64,000 bases of DNA from Myxococcota bacterium (GTDB taxonomy: Bacteria > Myxococcota_A > UBA796 > UBA9615 > JAKLKC01): NCBI GenBank assembly GCA_023150875.1, contig JAKLKC010000011.1, forward strand, positions 1 through 64,000. The letters are read 5' to 3'. Below are positions 49,771-58,850 of this stretch, piece after piece. Numbering within the stretch: position 1 is the stretch's first letter; every line of letters starts with the position of its first letter. The notes below the pieces were generated by a model that did no database searches, was not told the origin of the DNA, and saw only the letters and a program-made list of their open reading frames with translations. The translations under genes and the position numbers were made by a program.

Positions 49771-51684
49771 TCACTGTCCGCCGCCGTCGCCGGGAGCCCG
49801 GGCCTGGGGATGGGCGAGCACCGCCTGGCGCAGGGGCTCGGAGTCCCAGGCGTGGTCCTCGGAGGCCCGGCCCCCGTCGGCGTCCGCCTTCAGGATCTCC
49901 TCCAGGGCGCGGATCCTCTCTCGGGCCGTCCTCACGAACTGCTCCTGGTCGTGTCGGATCGAGGCCATCTCCCGGAGGACCGCCTCGTCCTGGCGGCGGA
50001 AGGTCCGGGCCGCCCGCAGGGCCCGGTGGGGGTGGAGTCCCAGCATGGACGCGACGTCCATGCCGAGCCGCAAGGAGGTGTCGAAGGTCTCCCGGTAGAC
50101 GTCCAGGACGCCGTGGTCGAACAGCTCGTATGCCTCGGTCCGGCCCCGGGCCCGGGCCACGATCCGCAGGTGAGGGAAGTGTTTCTTCGCCGTCCGGGCG
50201 ATCTCGAGGACCTTCTCGGGCTCGTCGACGGCGACCACCAGCACCTTCGCCTTGGCAGCCCCCGCCGCCCGCAGCAGGTCCAGGCGACAGGCGTCGCCGT
50301 AGTAGACCTTCTGGCCGAAGCGGCGCAGCACGTCGACCTGGTCGCTGTCCACGTCCAGCACCGTCGCGCCGATCCCGTTGGCGCGCAGGAAGCGCCCCGC
50401 GATCTGCCCGAATCGTCCGTAACCGGCGATGATGACCGGGGCTTCTTCGTGCATCGTGTCGGCGTCCCGGGCGGGGGACGGCCGGGTGCCGACCCGGGGC
50501 AGGAGGAGGCGCTCGTTCAGCGCCAGCACGACGGGGCTCGCGGCCATGGACAGGGCCGTCACCGCCACCATCGTCCCCGCCAGCTCCGGGGGGAGCACCC
50601 CGCTCTGCTCGGCAAACGAGAAGAGCACGAACGCGAACTCCCCCACCTGGCAGAGGGCCGCGGCGAAGACCAGACCCTGGTCCGTCCGCGCCCGGAAGGC
50701 CCGCGCGAGGCCCAGGAGCACGACGGCCTTGAGGGTCATCACCCCGGCGAGGAGGGAGAGGAAAGTGCCGGGCGCCTTCCCCATCAGTCCGAAGTCGATG
50801 GAGGCGCCCACGGCGATGAAGAAGAGGCCGAGCAGCAGGCCCTTGAAGGGCTCGATGTCACTCTCGAGCTCGTGGCGGTACTCGCTGGTGGCCAGCACCA
50901 CCCCCGCCAGGAAGGTGCCCAGGGCCGGGCTCAGACCCACGGCCGTCATGAGCAGGGTCACCGCGATCACCAGCAACAGGGCGGCGGCGGTGAACATCTC
51001 CCTCATGCCGCTGCGGGCGATGGCCCGCATGGCCGGGCGGACCAGGAACCGCCCGGCGATCACCACCGCCGCCACCGCCCCCAGCACGACGCCGCCGTGG
51101 GCCCAACCCGGCAGCGAGTCCAGGGCGCTCGGGCCGTGTCCCCCCGCGGCCCCGCGCGGCGCCGCCGTGGCGAGCAGGGGGAAGAGGGCGAGCATCGGGA
51201 TCACGGCGATGTCCTGGAAGAGCAGGACGGCGAAGGACTTCTGGCCGGCGTCCCCCTTCATCAGGCCCTTCTCCGTGAGGGTCTGAAGGGCGATGGCGGT
51301 GGAGGACATCGCCAGGACCAGCCCGAGGGCCACCGCCTGCTGCCAGGGAAGCCCGAATGCGAGGCCGAGGGCAGCCACCGCGCCTGAGGTGACGGCGAGC
51401 TGGGCTCCCCCCAGGCCCACCACGGGCCCCCGCATCCGCCACAGCAGGGAGGGCTCCAGCTCCAGGCCCACCAGGAAGAGCATCATCACCACGCCGAACT
51501 CGGCGAAGTGCATGACGTCCTGGCCCTCCTGCCCCACGAGGTGGAGACCGAAAGGCCCGATCGCCACCCCCGCGAGCAGGTAACCCAGGACGGAGCCCAG
51601 GCCGAGCCGGCGCGCCAGGGGGACGGAGACCACGGCGGCGCCGAGGTAGACGAAGGCCTGGAAGAAGAACCCGCTGGTGTCCAT
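49771..51684 (-). CDS. kefB: Glutathione-regulated potassium efflux protein KefB/KefC
   Basis: The 637-residue protein is a CPA2-family cation/proton antiporter with about 12 membrane segments (residues 1-395), including FQDIAVIP at 156-163 and the regulatory-loop signature ESDIEPFKGLLLGLFF at 274-289. A cytoplasmic RCK domain follows from about 416, with nucleotide-binding GYGRFG at 421-426 and YYGDACRLDLL. In the family it releases potassium and acidifies the cell when electrophile-glutathione adducts form. It lies 10 bases after its usual partner gene kefG, as in E. coli. Confidence 0.9.
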   Translation of the reverse strand: MDTSGFFFQAFVYLGAAVVSVPLARRLGLGSVLGYLLAGVAIGPFGLHLVGQEGQDVMHFAEFGVVMMLFLVGLELEPSLLWRMRGPVVGLGGAQLAVTSGAVAALGLAFGLPWQQAVALGLVLAMSSTAIALQTLTEKGLMKGDAGQKSFAVLLFQDIAVIPMLALFPLLATAAPRGAAGGHGPSALDSLPGWAHGGVVLGAVAAVVIAGRFLVRPAMRAIARSGMREMFTAAALLLVIAVTLLMTAVGLSPALGTFLAGVVLATSEYRHELESDIEPFKGLLLGLFFIAVGASIDFGLMGKAPGTFLSLLAGVMTLKAVVLLGLARAFRARTDQGLVFAAALCQVGEFAFVLFSFAEQSGVLPPELAGTMVAVTALSMAASPVVLALNERLLLPRVGTRPSPARDADTMHEEAPVIIAGYGRFGQIAGRFLRANGIGATVLDVDSDQVDVLRRFGQKVYYGDACRLDLLRAAGAAKAKVLVVAVDEPEKVLEIARTAKKHFPHLRIVARARGRTEAYELFDHGVLDVYRETFDTSLRLGMDVASMLGLHPHRALRAARTFRRQDEAVLREMASIRHDQEQFVRTARERIRALEEILKADADGGRASEDHAWDSEPLRQAVLAHPQARAPGDGGGQ

Positions 51685-51694
51685 GGGTGCTCCG

Positions 51695-52357
51695 TCAGCC
51701 CCGCGCGAGGGCGAAGGTGCCGGCGTCGAGGCTGGGTCGGTCGGCGACCGAGGCGGGGTCGATCCTGCCGTCCCGCAGCGCGATCAGGACCTGCCGGTAG
51801 AACTCGGCCTGGGCGGCGATCTCGTCCTCGTCCAGGCGGAGCGCGCCGTGCACCACGAGGGGGGGCAGGTACGCGAGGCCGCAGAGGTAGGCGGTCTGCT
51901 CGATGGGGGCGAGCAGCTCCCGGACGGTGAAGCGGTTGAAGCCACCGTGCTGGTAGGCGACCTCGCGCCCCCCCGTGGTGACAACCGACAAGAAGGGCTT
52001 GCCGCGCAGGGCGTGACCGCCGGGACCGTAGGCCCACCCGAACTCCAGCACCAGGTCCTGCCACTCCTTCAGGAGGGCGGGGGTGCTGTACCAGTAGAAG
52101 GGATGCTGCCAGACGAGCGCGTCGTGGCCGGTCAGCAGCGTCTTCTCCCGCTCGACGTCGACGTCCAGGTCGGGGTAGGCGGCGTACAGGTCGTGGAGGG
52201 TGATCCCGGGCAGCCCCCGGACGGCGTCGGCGAGGCGCCGATTCACCCGGGAACGGTGCAGGGCCGGGTGGGCGAGCAACACCAACACCCTCCGTGCGCC
52301 GCTCCCGTCGCCGGGCGGGGAGGAAGACCGAGGGTCGGGTGGGGACGGAGAGGCCAT
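51695..52357 (-). CDS. kefG: KefG-type NAD(P)H quinone oxidoreductase, Kef ancillary protein
   Basis: The 220-residue flavodoxin-fold protein follows the KefF/KefG plan: RVLVLLAHPALHRSRVNRRL near residue 22, DALVWQHPFYWYSTPALLKE with the FMN-binding region near 79, and VTTGG near 121. KefG or KefF is needed for full activity of the antiporter, and the gene order kefG-kefB matches E. coli. The ATG at 52357 gives a 20-residue serine/proline-rich lead. A ribosome site (AGAGG) lies eight bases upstream. Confidence 0.85.
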   Translation of the reverse strand: MASPSPPDPRSSSPPGDGSGARRVLVLLAHPALHRSRVNRRLADAVRGLPGITLHDLYAAYPDLDVDVEREKTLLTGHDALVWQHPFYWYSTPALLKEWQDLVLEFGWAYGPGGHALRGKPFLSVVTTGGREVAYQHGGFNRFTVRELLAPIEQTAYLCGLAYLPPLVVHGALRLDEDEIAAQAEFYRQVLIALRDGRIDPASVADRPSLDAGTFALARG

Positions 52358-52670
52358 GGCACTGCGCCTCTGGGAAGGGGTGGGTCGCGCGCCGTTCGGG
52401 GAGGGCCAGGGTATCGGAGCAGGGGGGAGGCCGGAAGGGGCTCTGTCGCCCGGCCAGCTCCGTTCACTCGTCCCGCCTGCGGAGGGCCCACACCCCCGGG
52501 CCCAACCCAAGAAGCGAAGGTGATGGGGGTGTGAGGGGGGGGGGCCTGGCGGGACGGTTCGAACTGCGCCAGGATGGCGTTGCTGCCAACACCACGCCGC
52601 CGATCCTCCGCCATGCCGGCGTGTCCCGCGACGTCGCGGTCGTCTTCGAGCCGACGTCGTGGCGCGCCCG
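52358..52670. other. Intergenic region, 313 bases
   Basis: This gap lies between the stop of the vapC toxin gene and the start of kefG, both on the minus strand. It holds the kefG promoter by position, but no clear -35/-10 pair was found. A G-rich tract of 8-10 Gs lies at about 52537-52546. No gene is supported. Confidence 0.4.
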
Positions 52671-53087
52671 TCACTCCCCCGCGAACCGCAGGACCCCCTT
52701 GCGCAGGGAGGCCGCACGCAGCCGGGCGTCGAGCGTCGCCAGCGGGAGCCCTTCTCGGATCGCCAGGTCGAGGTACGACGCGTCGTAGGACGAGATTCCC
52801 TCCTCGCGGGCGAGGGCCAGCACCTCCGAGGAGACCCGGCCCGGGGGCTCGGGGACGACGGTGATCCCGAGCGAGAGCACCAGGTCGCGGGCCCGGGCGG
52901 GATCGGGACCGCTGAGGCGGTCCTTGCGCTCGGCGACCGCGAGGACGTTTGCGAACTCCAGGGGCCACACCGACGGCACGATGGGTCGGTGGACCCTCAC
53001 ACGCTCGAGGACGCGGTCTGCGTAGTCGCTTCCTTCGTCGAGCGCCCAGGCGACGATGACGGAGTTGTCGGCTACGAACGAAGTCAC
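52671..53087 (-). CDS. vapC: VapC-type PIN-domain ribonuclease toxin
   Basis: The 138-residue PIN-domain protein has the first acidic residue in FVADNSVIVAWALDE near residue 7. The glutamate is in PLEFANVL near 44, and the aspartates are in SSYDASYLDLA near 101 and LATLDARLRAA near 118. This completes the four-acid metal site of the VapC family, whose members cut RNA. The GTG start at 53087 lies one base after the antitoxin stop. The pair forms a standard type II toxin-antitoxin operon, antitoxin first. Confidence 0.9.
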   Translation of the reverse strand: MTSFVADNSVIVAWALDEGSDYADRVLERVRVHRPIVPSVWPLEFANVLAVAERKDRLSGPDPARARDLVLSLGITVVPEPPGRVSSEVLALAREEGISSYDASYLDLAIREGLPLATLDARLRAASLRKGVLRFAGE

Positions 53088-53088
53088 C

Positions 53089-53328
53089 TCAGTCGCGCCC
53101 CTCGGCGATCCACGACGCGATCTCCTCCCCGGTGGCCCGGCGCCCTCGCCGGAACTCGCGGAGCGCGCGGATGGTCTCGTCGACGTTCGAAGGCGCCCTG
53201 GACTCGGGAGGTTGGAGGACCGCGATCACGACGCCGTGGCGGGTGATGACGATTCGCTCCCCCCGCTCGACGCGGTCGAGCAGCTCGCTCAAGCGGGTCT
53301 TGGCTTCGTAGGCCCCGACGGTGGCCAT
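53089..53328 (-). CDS. Phd/YefM-type antitoxin
   Basis: The 79-residue protein starts MATVGAYEAKTRLSELLDRV, the typical Phd/YefM N-terminal DNA-binding fold, with RGERIVITRHG near residue 22 as the next strand-turn. The C-terminal half (RAPSNVDETIRALREFRRGR) is the part that would wrap around the VapC toxin. The open frame continues upstream into the repeat element, but ATG 53328 with GAGAGGG nine to fifteen bases upstream is the natural start. Autoregulation at the direct repeats upstream is expected. Confidence 0.88.
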   Translation of the reverse strand: MATVGAYEAKTRLSELLDRVERGERIVITRHGVVIAVLQPPESRAPSNVDETIRALREFRRGRRATGEEIASWIAEGRD

Positions 53329-53343
53329 GGACAACCCTCTCAT

Positions 53344-53361
53344 CGACCAGTTTACGACCAG
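53344..53361 (-). promoter_or_regulatory. Direct-repeat operator of the toxin-antitoxin operon
   Basis: CGACCAG occurs twice (53344-53350 and 53355-53361), 11 bases apart centre to centre, one helical turn, directly upstream of the antitoxin ribosome site. Paired short sites at this position are typical for autoregulation by Phd-type antitoxins. The repeat element begins one base further on. Confidence 0.5.
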
Positions 53362-53362
53362 T

Positions 53363-53573
53363 CTAGTACGTCGTTCCAGAGCGAGTTCCCCAGTTTCTGA
53401 GTCCGCCTTCCAGCTCATCGGCGTCGCGGTCCCGCGAACGGGAGGCCCCGTAGGGCGGGGGCTTGTCCCCCGCCGAAGCCCCGCGGCGGGGGGCAAGCCC
53501 CCGCCCTACGTTCCGGATCGGGTGGGCCTGGGAACGGAGAAACTGGGGAGGAACCTTCGGAACGTGGTACTAG
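53363..53573 (+). repeat. MITE-like 211-bp element, copy 2
   Basis: This copy has the same length and orientation as the one at 13627-13837 and differs at three positions: one base in the central hairpin and two in the right terminal repeat (GGAACGTGGTACTAG instead of GGAACGACGTACTAG). The left terminal repeat is intact. It lies one base from the toxin-antitoxin operator repeats, so part of that operon's promoter must be inside the element. The 39.7-kb distance and near-identity imply recent movement or conversion. Confidence 0.85.
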
Positions 53574-53750
53574 TCGCGCCCCACGCCCCGGGCAAGTCCG
53601 AGCGCCGAGCCCGGCTCGACGGGCCCCCAGGGCCCCCACGGGCCGGGCGCCGCCCGAGATCCGGAAGCCGGATCGAGCCCCGCTCCGACCGGCGCCATGA
53701 TCCTTGGATAGGACGCGCCACCCCCTCCCGACAACCTGACGTCGTGGCCT

Positions 53751-53779
53751 CCCCCGCCCCGGGGTCGCCGAGGCGGGGG
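53751..53779 (-). terminator. Hairpin downstream of gspN
   Basis: CCCCCGCC (53751-53758) and GGCGGGGG (53772-53779) form a perfect 8-bp stem around a 13-base loop, beginning 18 bases after the gspN stop. It is well placed to end the type II secretion transcript. There is no U tract, so termination is not certain. The loop contains CCGGGGTCGCCG, shared with the region near 47895. Confidence 0.45.
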
Positions 53780-53797
53780 AAGGGCCCGAGTGGCGGG

Positions 53798-55210
53798 CTA
53801 CTCCTCCCCGCCCGGATCGAAGGGCGGCTCGTCCCCGGGGAGGCCCGGGTCCTGGGGATCGCCCGGGTCCAGCTCGGGGGGCAGGTCGTCGGGGGGGAAG
53901 GGGAGGCCGGGGTCGTCCTCGTCGACGCTGCGACGGAAGGGCGCCGAGCGCCGCGAGCGGGAGGCGGGGTCCTCGTCGCCGTCGGCCTGCACGGCGCGCT
54001 TCTCGCGGTTCTCGCGGATCCGCTGCAGGCGCTCCTCCCGGCGCTGGCGGGCGTCCTCGCGGCGCCGCTCCAGCTCCTCCATGCGCTTCTGGCGGGCCTC
54101 GTCATCCAGGGGCTCGGAGCCGCGGCGCGCGGTGGGGGCGTCGTCGTCGTCGTCGCCGGAGGCCGCCCGGACGGCGTCCTTCGGGCCCTTGCGGTTCTTG
54201 AACTGGGAGCGCCGGGCGGCCGCCCGGTCCTCGCGCCAGCGGGGGTTCTCGAAGGTGCCCGTGGCCAGGTAGTGGTAGAAGCCGTCGTCGGTGCGGTGGT
54301 TGGCGTTGCCCATCGCCACCTTCGCCAGGGCGTCGAGGTCGTCCCGCAGCTTGAACCGGACCTTCAGGCTCATGCGGGAGCGCCGGAAGTTCTGGTTCAG
54401 CATCACGTATCCCTCGACGTCCGCCTCCACCACGTCCGACACGAACTTCGTCTCCTCGAAGTTCAGCTTGCCCTTGTCGACGGTCATCTTGCCGCCCGCC
54501 TGGGTGAAGCGGGCCTCGGGCAGGCCGATCCCCTGGACCTTGCTGTCCTTCAGGACCAGGTCCGTGAAGGCCAACGAGCCCGTGCCCTCGCTCTTGCGGA
54601 CCTCCTTGGCGATGGTCAGGTCCGCCTGCAGGCCCAGCAGGCCCGTGCCCGAGAGCTGCCAGGACTCCCCGGCGAGGTTCATCTTCGCCAGGTCCAGGCC
54701 CTCCGCGTCCAGCACGAAGCGGGTCTGGTCGGCCCCCTGGTCCAGCTCCAGGTGGAGATCTCCCCCCCACGCGTCCGCGTCCACCGTGAACGCCTGGCGC
54801 CCCCGCACCAGCGAGAGCAGCGAGGCCCCCACCGTCGCCGAGTCCACGCTCACGAAGGGCGCGTCCGCCGCGGGATCGGCGTCCCCTCCGTAGAGCTTCA
54901 GCCCCCGGACCCTCACCCCGTCGGGGAGGACCGGCGTGAGGCCCTCCACCTTCGCCTGCCAGCCCGTCCGGTCCTCCACCTGCCACCCGAACCACGCCTT
55001 GGCCTGGTCGTAGGGGAAGGTCGCGTACAGGAACGCCAGGAAGGCGGCCACGAAGTACGCGCAGGCCCCCGCCAGGGCCAGCATCCAGAAGAGGATCCTC
55101 CGGCCCAGGGGGCGCCCCGGAGGGGGCGGATCCCCGCCGTCGTCGTCCCGCCGCCTGGGCCTGCGGCGGGGGACCTCGTCGATCTCGTAGTCGATCCCGA
55201 TGGAGCTCAT
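53798..55210 (-). CDS. gspN: Type II secretion system protein GspN
   Basis: GspN is an inner-membrane accessory protein of the type II secretion system. The 470-residue version here has a short arginine-rich cytoplasmic start, one membrane helix (about 37-63) and a long periplasmic region with the beta-rich AsmA-like pattern seen in deltaproteobacterial GspN (for example YVMLNQNFRRSRMSLKVRFK near 310). After about 370 a highly charged arginine/glutamate helix and a proline/aspartate tail follow, longer than in most family members. The ATG overlaps the gspM stop as ATGA. It is the last gene of the operon. Confidence 0.82.
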   Translation of the reverse strand: MSSIGIDYEIDEVPRRRPRRRDDDGGDPPPPGRPLGRRILFWMLALAGACAYFVAAFLAFLYATFPYDQAKAWFGWQVEDRTGWQAKVEGLTPVLPDGVRVRGLKLYGGDADPAADAPFVSVDSATVGASLLSLVRGRQAFTVDADAWGGDLHLELDQGADQTRFVLDAEGLDLAKMNLAGESWQLSGTGLLGLQADLTIAKEVRKSEGTGSLAFTDLVLKDSKVQGIGLPEARFTQAGGKMTVDKGKLNFEETKFVSDVVEADVEGYVMLNQNFRRSRMSLKVRFKLRDDLDALAKVAMGNANHRTDDGFYHYLATGTFENPRWREDRAAARRSQFKNRKGPKDAVRAASGDDDDDAPTARRGSEPLDDEARQKRMEELERRREDARQRREERLQRIRENREKRAVQADGDEDPASRSRRSAPFRRSVDEDDPGLPFPPDDLPPELDPGDPQDPGLPGDEPPFDPGGEE

Positions 55211-55821
55211 CCCTGCCTGTCCCCCTCGGCCGCCGCCGCGGCCGGTAGCGGGCCGTAGACCGTCACCTCGAGGTTCACGTCGAGCTGCTCCCGGGAACGG
55301 AAGTTGGTCTTGACCTTCAGGTCCGTCACCCGCATGTGCCGGGGCGCCGTCTTGAGCCGGTAGAGGAGCTCCACGAGCTGCTCCAAGGTCACGTTCCGGA
55401 CCACGATGTTGACCCGCTGCTCCTCGAAGAATTCCCCCTGGTTCGTACCGCCGTCGTTGATGGCGGAGATCGGCACCCCCGCGGACTGCTCCAGGTACCC
55501 CGCCAGCGAGAAGTCTCCCTGGCTGCGGAGCTCCTCCTCCATCCGCTCCACCTTCCCGCGGCTCTCGGCCAGGAGCGCCTTCATCTCCGCCACCGTGGCG
55601 AGGTCCTTCTGGCGCGCCGCGACCTGGGTCTCCAGGCGGTCCAGCGAGGAGCGCATCGCCCCCGCGCCGAACCAGAGAACCAGGGACAGCAGCAGCAGGA
55701 CCATGCCCGCCAGGAGGGCGCGGTCCCGCCTGGACAGCCGGGACCACGTCCTCTCCAGCGGCTCCATCACCGGCTCCAGCCGGGTGAGGAGCTTGTCGGT
55801 GAGTGCCTGCACGTCAGCCAT
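55207..55821 (-). CDS. gspM: Type II secretion system protein GspM
   Basis: GspM forms part of the inner-membrane platform with GspL. The 204-residue protein has a short cytoplasmic start, a membrane helix at about 35-57 (LLAGMVLLLLSLVLWFG), a helical coiled region (about 62-100), and a C-terminal ferredoxin-like domain with VNIVVRNVTLEQLVELLYRL near 140. It overlaps the end of gspL by eight bases. Confidence 0.87.
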   Translation of the reverse strand: MADVQALTDKLLTRLEPVMEPLERTWSRLSRRDRALLAGMVLLLLSLVLWFGAGAMRSSLDRLETQVAARQKDLATVAEMKALLAESRGKVERMEEELRSQGDFSLAGYLEQSAGVPISAINDGGTNQGEFFEEQRVNIVVRNVTLEQLVELLYRLKTAPRHMRVTDLKVKTNFRSREQLDVNLEVTVYGPLPAAAAAEGDRQG

Positions 55822-57538
55822 CGCTGCCTCCCTTCGCCGCCGCCGGGGCCGGCGCGGGCGGGGTCCCCGGGGTCGCGGGGCCGCCCCCCGCCGGGCCCGG
55901 GACCGCCGCGTCCTCCCCGGCCCCCCGGGGGATGGTGATGGCGAAGCGGGTCACCCCCGCCGAGCCCGTGCGGTCGTGCTTGTACGCGGCGACGAACTCC
56001 GCGTCCTTCTTCAGGGCCGACTCCACCCGGTCGACGGCGTCGAAGCTGTCGGTCCGGCCCCGCAGGTTGATCACCTCGTCGGACACGCTGAGTTCGTCGA
56101 GGTCCACCTTCACGTCCACCGGGACCACCTCCGAGAGGCGCTTCAGCACGTCCAGCGCGGTCAGGCCCCCCTCTCGCGTGACCTGGTCGGCCTTGCGCTG
56201 CATCTCCAGGGCCTTCTCCATCATCAGGGCCGTGGCTCCGCCCGCGGTGCGATAGGCGGACGGCGAGGCGTCGGGGACCTCGGCCTTCACCTGCTCCACG
56301 ATGCTCCCCTCGAGGCCCGCCAGCTCCCGGGTGAGCTGCCCGTGGCGCACGGCGAACCACGCCGTCCCCGCCACGACCCCCAGGAGCACCAGCGCCACCG
56401 CCGCCAGCACCGCCAGCCTCGTGGTCTGGACGTCCCGCCGGTAGGCGAGCTCCCCCCTCCGGAAGTGGGGGGTCCACCCGCGGCCGGGCTGGACGCCCCG
56501 GAGCGCCAGCCCGAAGGCCAGGGCATGCTCGGGGCCGACGTCGGGGGCCAGGTGCGGGTCCACGTCCCCCCGGGGCAGGGGCAGGGGCTCCACCGGGATC
56601 CCGAGCACGTCCCCCACCTGCTCCCGCAGGCCGGGCAACAGCGAGCCTCCCCCCGTCACCCAGATCCGGGAGATCTCTCCGTCCCCACGGTTCTCGAAGC
56701 CCGCCAGGGTCGCGTGCAGCTCGCTGAGCAGGGGCCCCAGGGCGCCGGCGACGGCGCCTTCGAGACCCTCCAGCGTCGCCTCCCCCGGGGCGGGCCTCGC
56801 CCTCTTCCAGTGCTCCGCCTCTCCCCGGGAGCAGCCCACGGCCCGGGCGACCGCCTCGGTCAGGTCCTCCCCCCCGTGGTCCAGGGTGCGGACGAGCCGC
56901 GTCTCGCCGCCCTTGACGATCAGGATGGTGGTCCGCCTCTCCCCCACGTCCACCAGGGCCGCAGGTCCCTCCCCCGCCAGCGCCTCGGGCGCCAGCAGCG
57001 CCAGGGCGCAGGCGTCCAGGGTGAGGTGTCGGGGGTCCGCCCCGGCCGCGGCCAGCTCCTCCAACCGGCGCGCCACGTGCCGCCGGGGGACCAGGACCGC
57101 GAAGACCTTGGAACCCTCCCCCCCCTCCGGCAGGGGGATCCCGGACTCCACGACGTGCCACTCCAGCAGCATCTCGTCCAACTCGAACGGGACCCGGTCC
57201 TCCAGCACGCCGGGGAGGGTCTGCTCGATCTGCCGGACCTGGGAGAAGGGCAGGTCCACCTGGGAGGTGGAGGCGCGGTTGCCGGCGACCGCGGCCACGA
57301 TGGAGGTGTCCCGGCCCGAGACCTCCTCCAGGAGGCCGCGGATCGCCCGCCGCTCCGCCTCGGCCCTGGCCCTCTCCAGGGCCTGGGGGGCGGCCTCGCC
57401 CTCCACCGGTTCGACCTCCACGGGCTCGATGGCCCGGGACGCGGCCCGCTGGACCTGGTACCCCCGGGATCCCCCGCTCAGCACCACCGCCTTGACGGCG
57501 GAGCTGCCCACGTCCAGCCCGATCACCGTGCTGGCCAC
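55814..57538 (-). CDS. gspL: Type II secretion system protein GspL (PilM-like)
   Basis: GspL links the GspE ATPase to the inner-membrane platform. The 574-residue protein has a cytoplasmic actin-like domain with the phosphate loops GLDVGSSAVKAVVL (7-20), LVDVGERRTTILI (195-207) and VTGGGSLLPGL (294-304), as in PilM. One membrane helix is at about 374-396, and a periplasmic ferredoxin-like domain (about 440-540) and a proline/alanine tail follow. It therefore resembles a fusion of PilM and PilN. The start is GTG at 57538, immediately after the gspK stop. Confidence 0.87.
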   Translation of the reverse strand: MASTVIGLDVGSSAVKAVVLSGGSRGYQVQRAASRAIEPVEVEPVEGEAAPQALERARAEAERRAIRGLLEEVSGRDTSIVAAVAGNRASTSQVDLPFSQVRQIEQTLPGVLEDRVPFELDEMLLEWHVVESGIPLPEGGEGSKVFAVLVPRRHVARRLEELAAAGADPRHLTLDACALALLAPEALAGEGPAALVDVGERRTTILIVKGGETRLVRTLDHGGEDLTEAVARAVGCSRGEAEHWKRARPAPGEATLEGLEGAVAGALGPLLSELHATLAGFENRGDGEISRIWVTGGGSLLPGLREQVGDVLGIPVEPLPLPRGDVDPHLAPDVGPEHALAFGLALRGVQPGRGWTPHFRRGELAYRRDVQTTRLAVLAAVALVLLGVVAGTAWFAVRHGQLTRELAGLEGSIVEQVKAEVPDASPSAYRTAGGATALMMEKALEMQRKADQVTREGGLTALDVLKRLSEVVPVDVKVDLDELSVSDEVINLRGRTDSFDAVDRVESALKKDAEFVAAYKHDRTGSAGVTRFAITIPRGAGEDAAVPGPAGGGPATPGTPPAPAPAAAKGGSDG

Positions 57539-58849
57539 CTATTCCTCCTTCCAGGACTCGATCCGGTACCGGGCGCCGGAGCTGTAGGTCAGGATGACCT
57601 CGACGGTGGAGCTGGCGTCTCGGACGTAGCCCGTCGAGGTGAGCCTGAAGGTCTTGCTGCTGGTGCTGACGGCGCTCTTGAGGGCGGCACCGTCGTCCTT
57701 GAGGGCCACGTGGCCGGACAGCAGGCTGACGAAGTCGTTGACGTTGGCGAACCGGAACAGGGCGCGCTGGGTCATCACCTGTTGGACCGCCTGGGTGACG
57801 CTCTCGTCGGTGGCCGACGGCGCGGCGAAGGCCCGCACCAGCCCCCACAGGACCGGCGCCTCGGCGGTGTTCACGTTGACCTTGCCCGACCCGTGGACCG
57901 TCCAGCTCGGCGAGAAGAGGGAGTACACCTTGTCGGTGACCCCCGCCACGAGCTGGGCCTCGGGCAGGCTGTCGAACTTGGAGTTCTTGGTGCTGTACGG
58001 GAACCGCGCGTCGGCGCGGTCGTACAGCGAGTCCTCGTACCCCCCCAGGCCCGCGGACCGCTGGGTGTCGGGATCGGTCCAGTCCAGCAGGTTCCCGATC
58101 AGCTCCCAGCGGTCGATCTTCAGCTCGTCGGTGAACAGCTTGTCGTACTGCCGGGGCGCCATGAGCCCGTAAAGCTCCAGGCCCACGGGGTTCTCCTGGA
58201 GGGTGGCGACCTGGGCGGCGAGGTCGGTCATCATGTTCAGGTTGATCTTGCGGTCCTCGTCGGAGACCTCCGCCTTGAAGTCGCCGTCGAAGTCCAGGAA
58301 ACCCTTGCGCATCCCCGATCCGCCGGCGTCGCGGCTCCTCTCCACGTCCTCCGCGCCCAGCGCCTCCCCGGTCTCCCCTCCCGCGTCCGCAGGGCCCTCC
58401 CCCCGCGTCGCGTCGGAGCCGGTCCCCGCCGTGCCGGTCCCCACCACCAGCGCCCGGAGGATGGCGGTGTCGATGAAGGGGATGGACTGCCACAGGGCGT
58501 CGTCGGGGTTCAGCCCGAACTGGGTCATGAAGGAGCGGGCCATCTCGTCGCTGGCGACGTTCCGCCCGAAGGAGAGCAGCAGGACGTAGATCTGGACGCC
58601 GCTCTTGGCGAGGTAGAAGGCCCGAGCCTGGTCCCGGGATTGGGCGGCCTGCAGGTACTTCACCCGGGCCTCGTAGTTGAAGTCCACCACGTAGGCCGCC
58701 ATGAACACGATCATCACCAGGACCAGCAGCAGCGCGATCCCCCGCTCCGAGCCAGGGTGGAGGCCGCCCCTCCGGGGAGAGCCTCCCCTCCCCTCCTCCA
58801 GGATCCGCCCCAGGGCCGCGGCGGCGCGTCGTCGCGTGTCGGCGCCCAT
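57539..58849 (-). CDS. gspK: Type II secretion minor pseudopilin GspK
   Basis: GspK caps the pseudopilus. The 436-residue protein has a 36-residue lead and a prepilin-like hydrophobic stretch (GIALLLVLVMIVFMAAYVV, 37-55). As in other GspK proteins it lacks the glutamate at +5. The large inserted alpha domain contains LNMMTD and the segment FRFANVNDFVSLLSG. Calcium-binding acidic patches are plausible (FDGDFKAEVSDEDRK). Pseudopilins GspI, GspJ and GspH lie immediately upstream in the operon. Confidence 0.88.
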   Translation of the reverse strand: MGADTRRRAAAALGRILEEGRGGSPRRGGLHPGSERGIALLLVLVMIVFMAAYVVDFNYEARVKYLQAAQSRDQARAFYLAKSGVQIYVLLLSFGRNVASDEMARSFMTQFGLNPDDALWQSIPFIDTAILRALVVGTGTAGTGSDATRGEGPADAGGETGEALGAEDVERSRDAGGSGMRKGFLDFDGDFKAEVSDEDRKINLNMMTDLAAQVATLQENPVGLELYGLMAPRQYDKLFTDELKIDRWELIGNLLDWTDPDTQRSAGLGGYEDSLYDRADARFPYSTKNSKFDSLPEAQLVAGVTDKVYSLFSPSWTVHGSGKVNVNTAEAPVLWGLVRAFAAPSATDESVTQAVQQVMTQRALFRFANVNDFVSLLSGHVALKDDGAALKSAVSTSSKTFRLTSTGYVRDASSTVEVILTYSSGARYRIESWKEE

Positions 58850-58850
58850 G

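Noticed and set aside
49369-50098. Plus-strand open frames entering the 3' end of kefB
   Set aside because: They have no ribosome site, are low-complexity and are antisense to a clear gene.
53329-53496. N-terminal extension of the antitoxin into the repeat element
   Set aside because: The extension is translated repeat DNA. The Phd fold starts at ATG 53328 with its own ribosome site.
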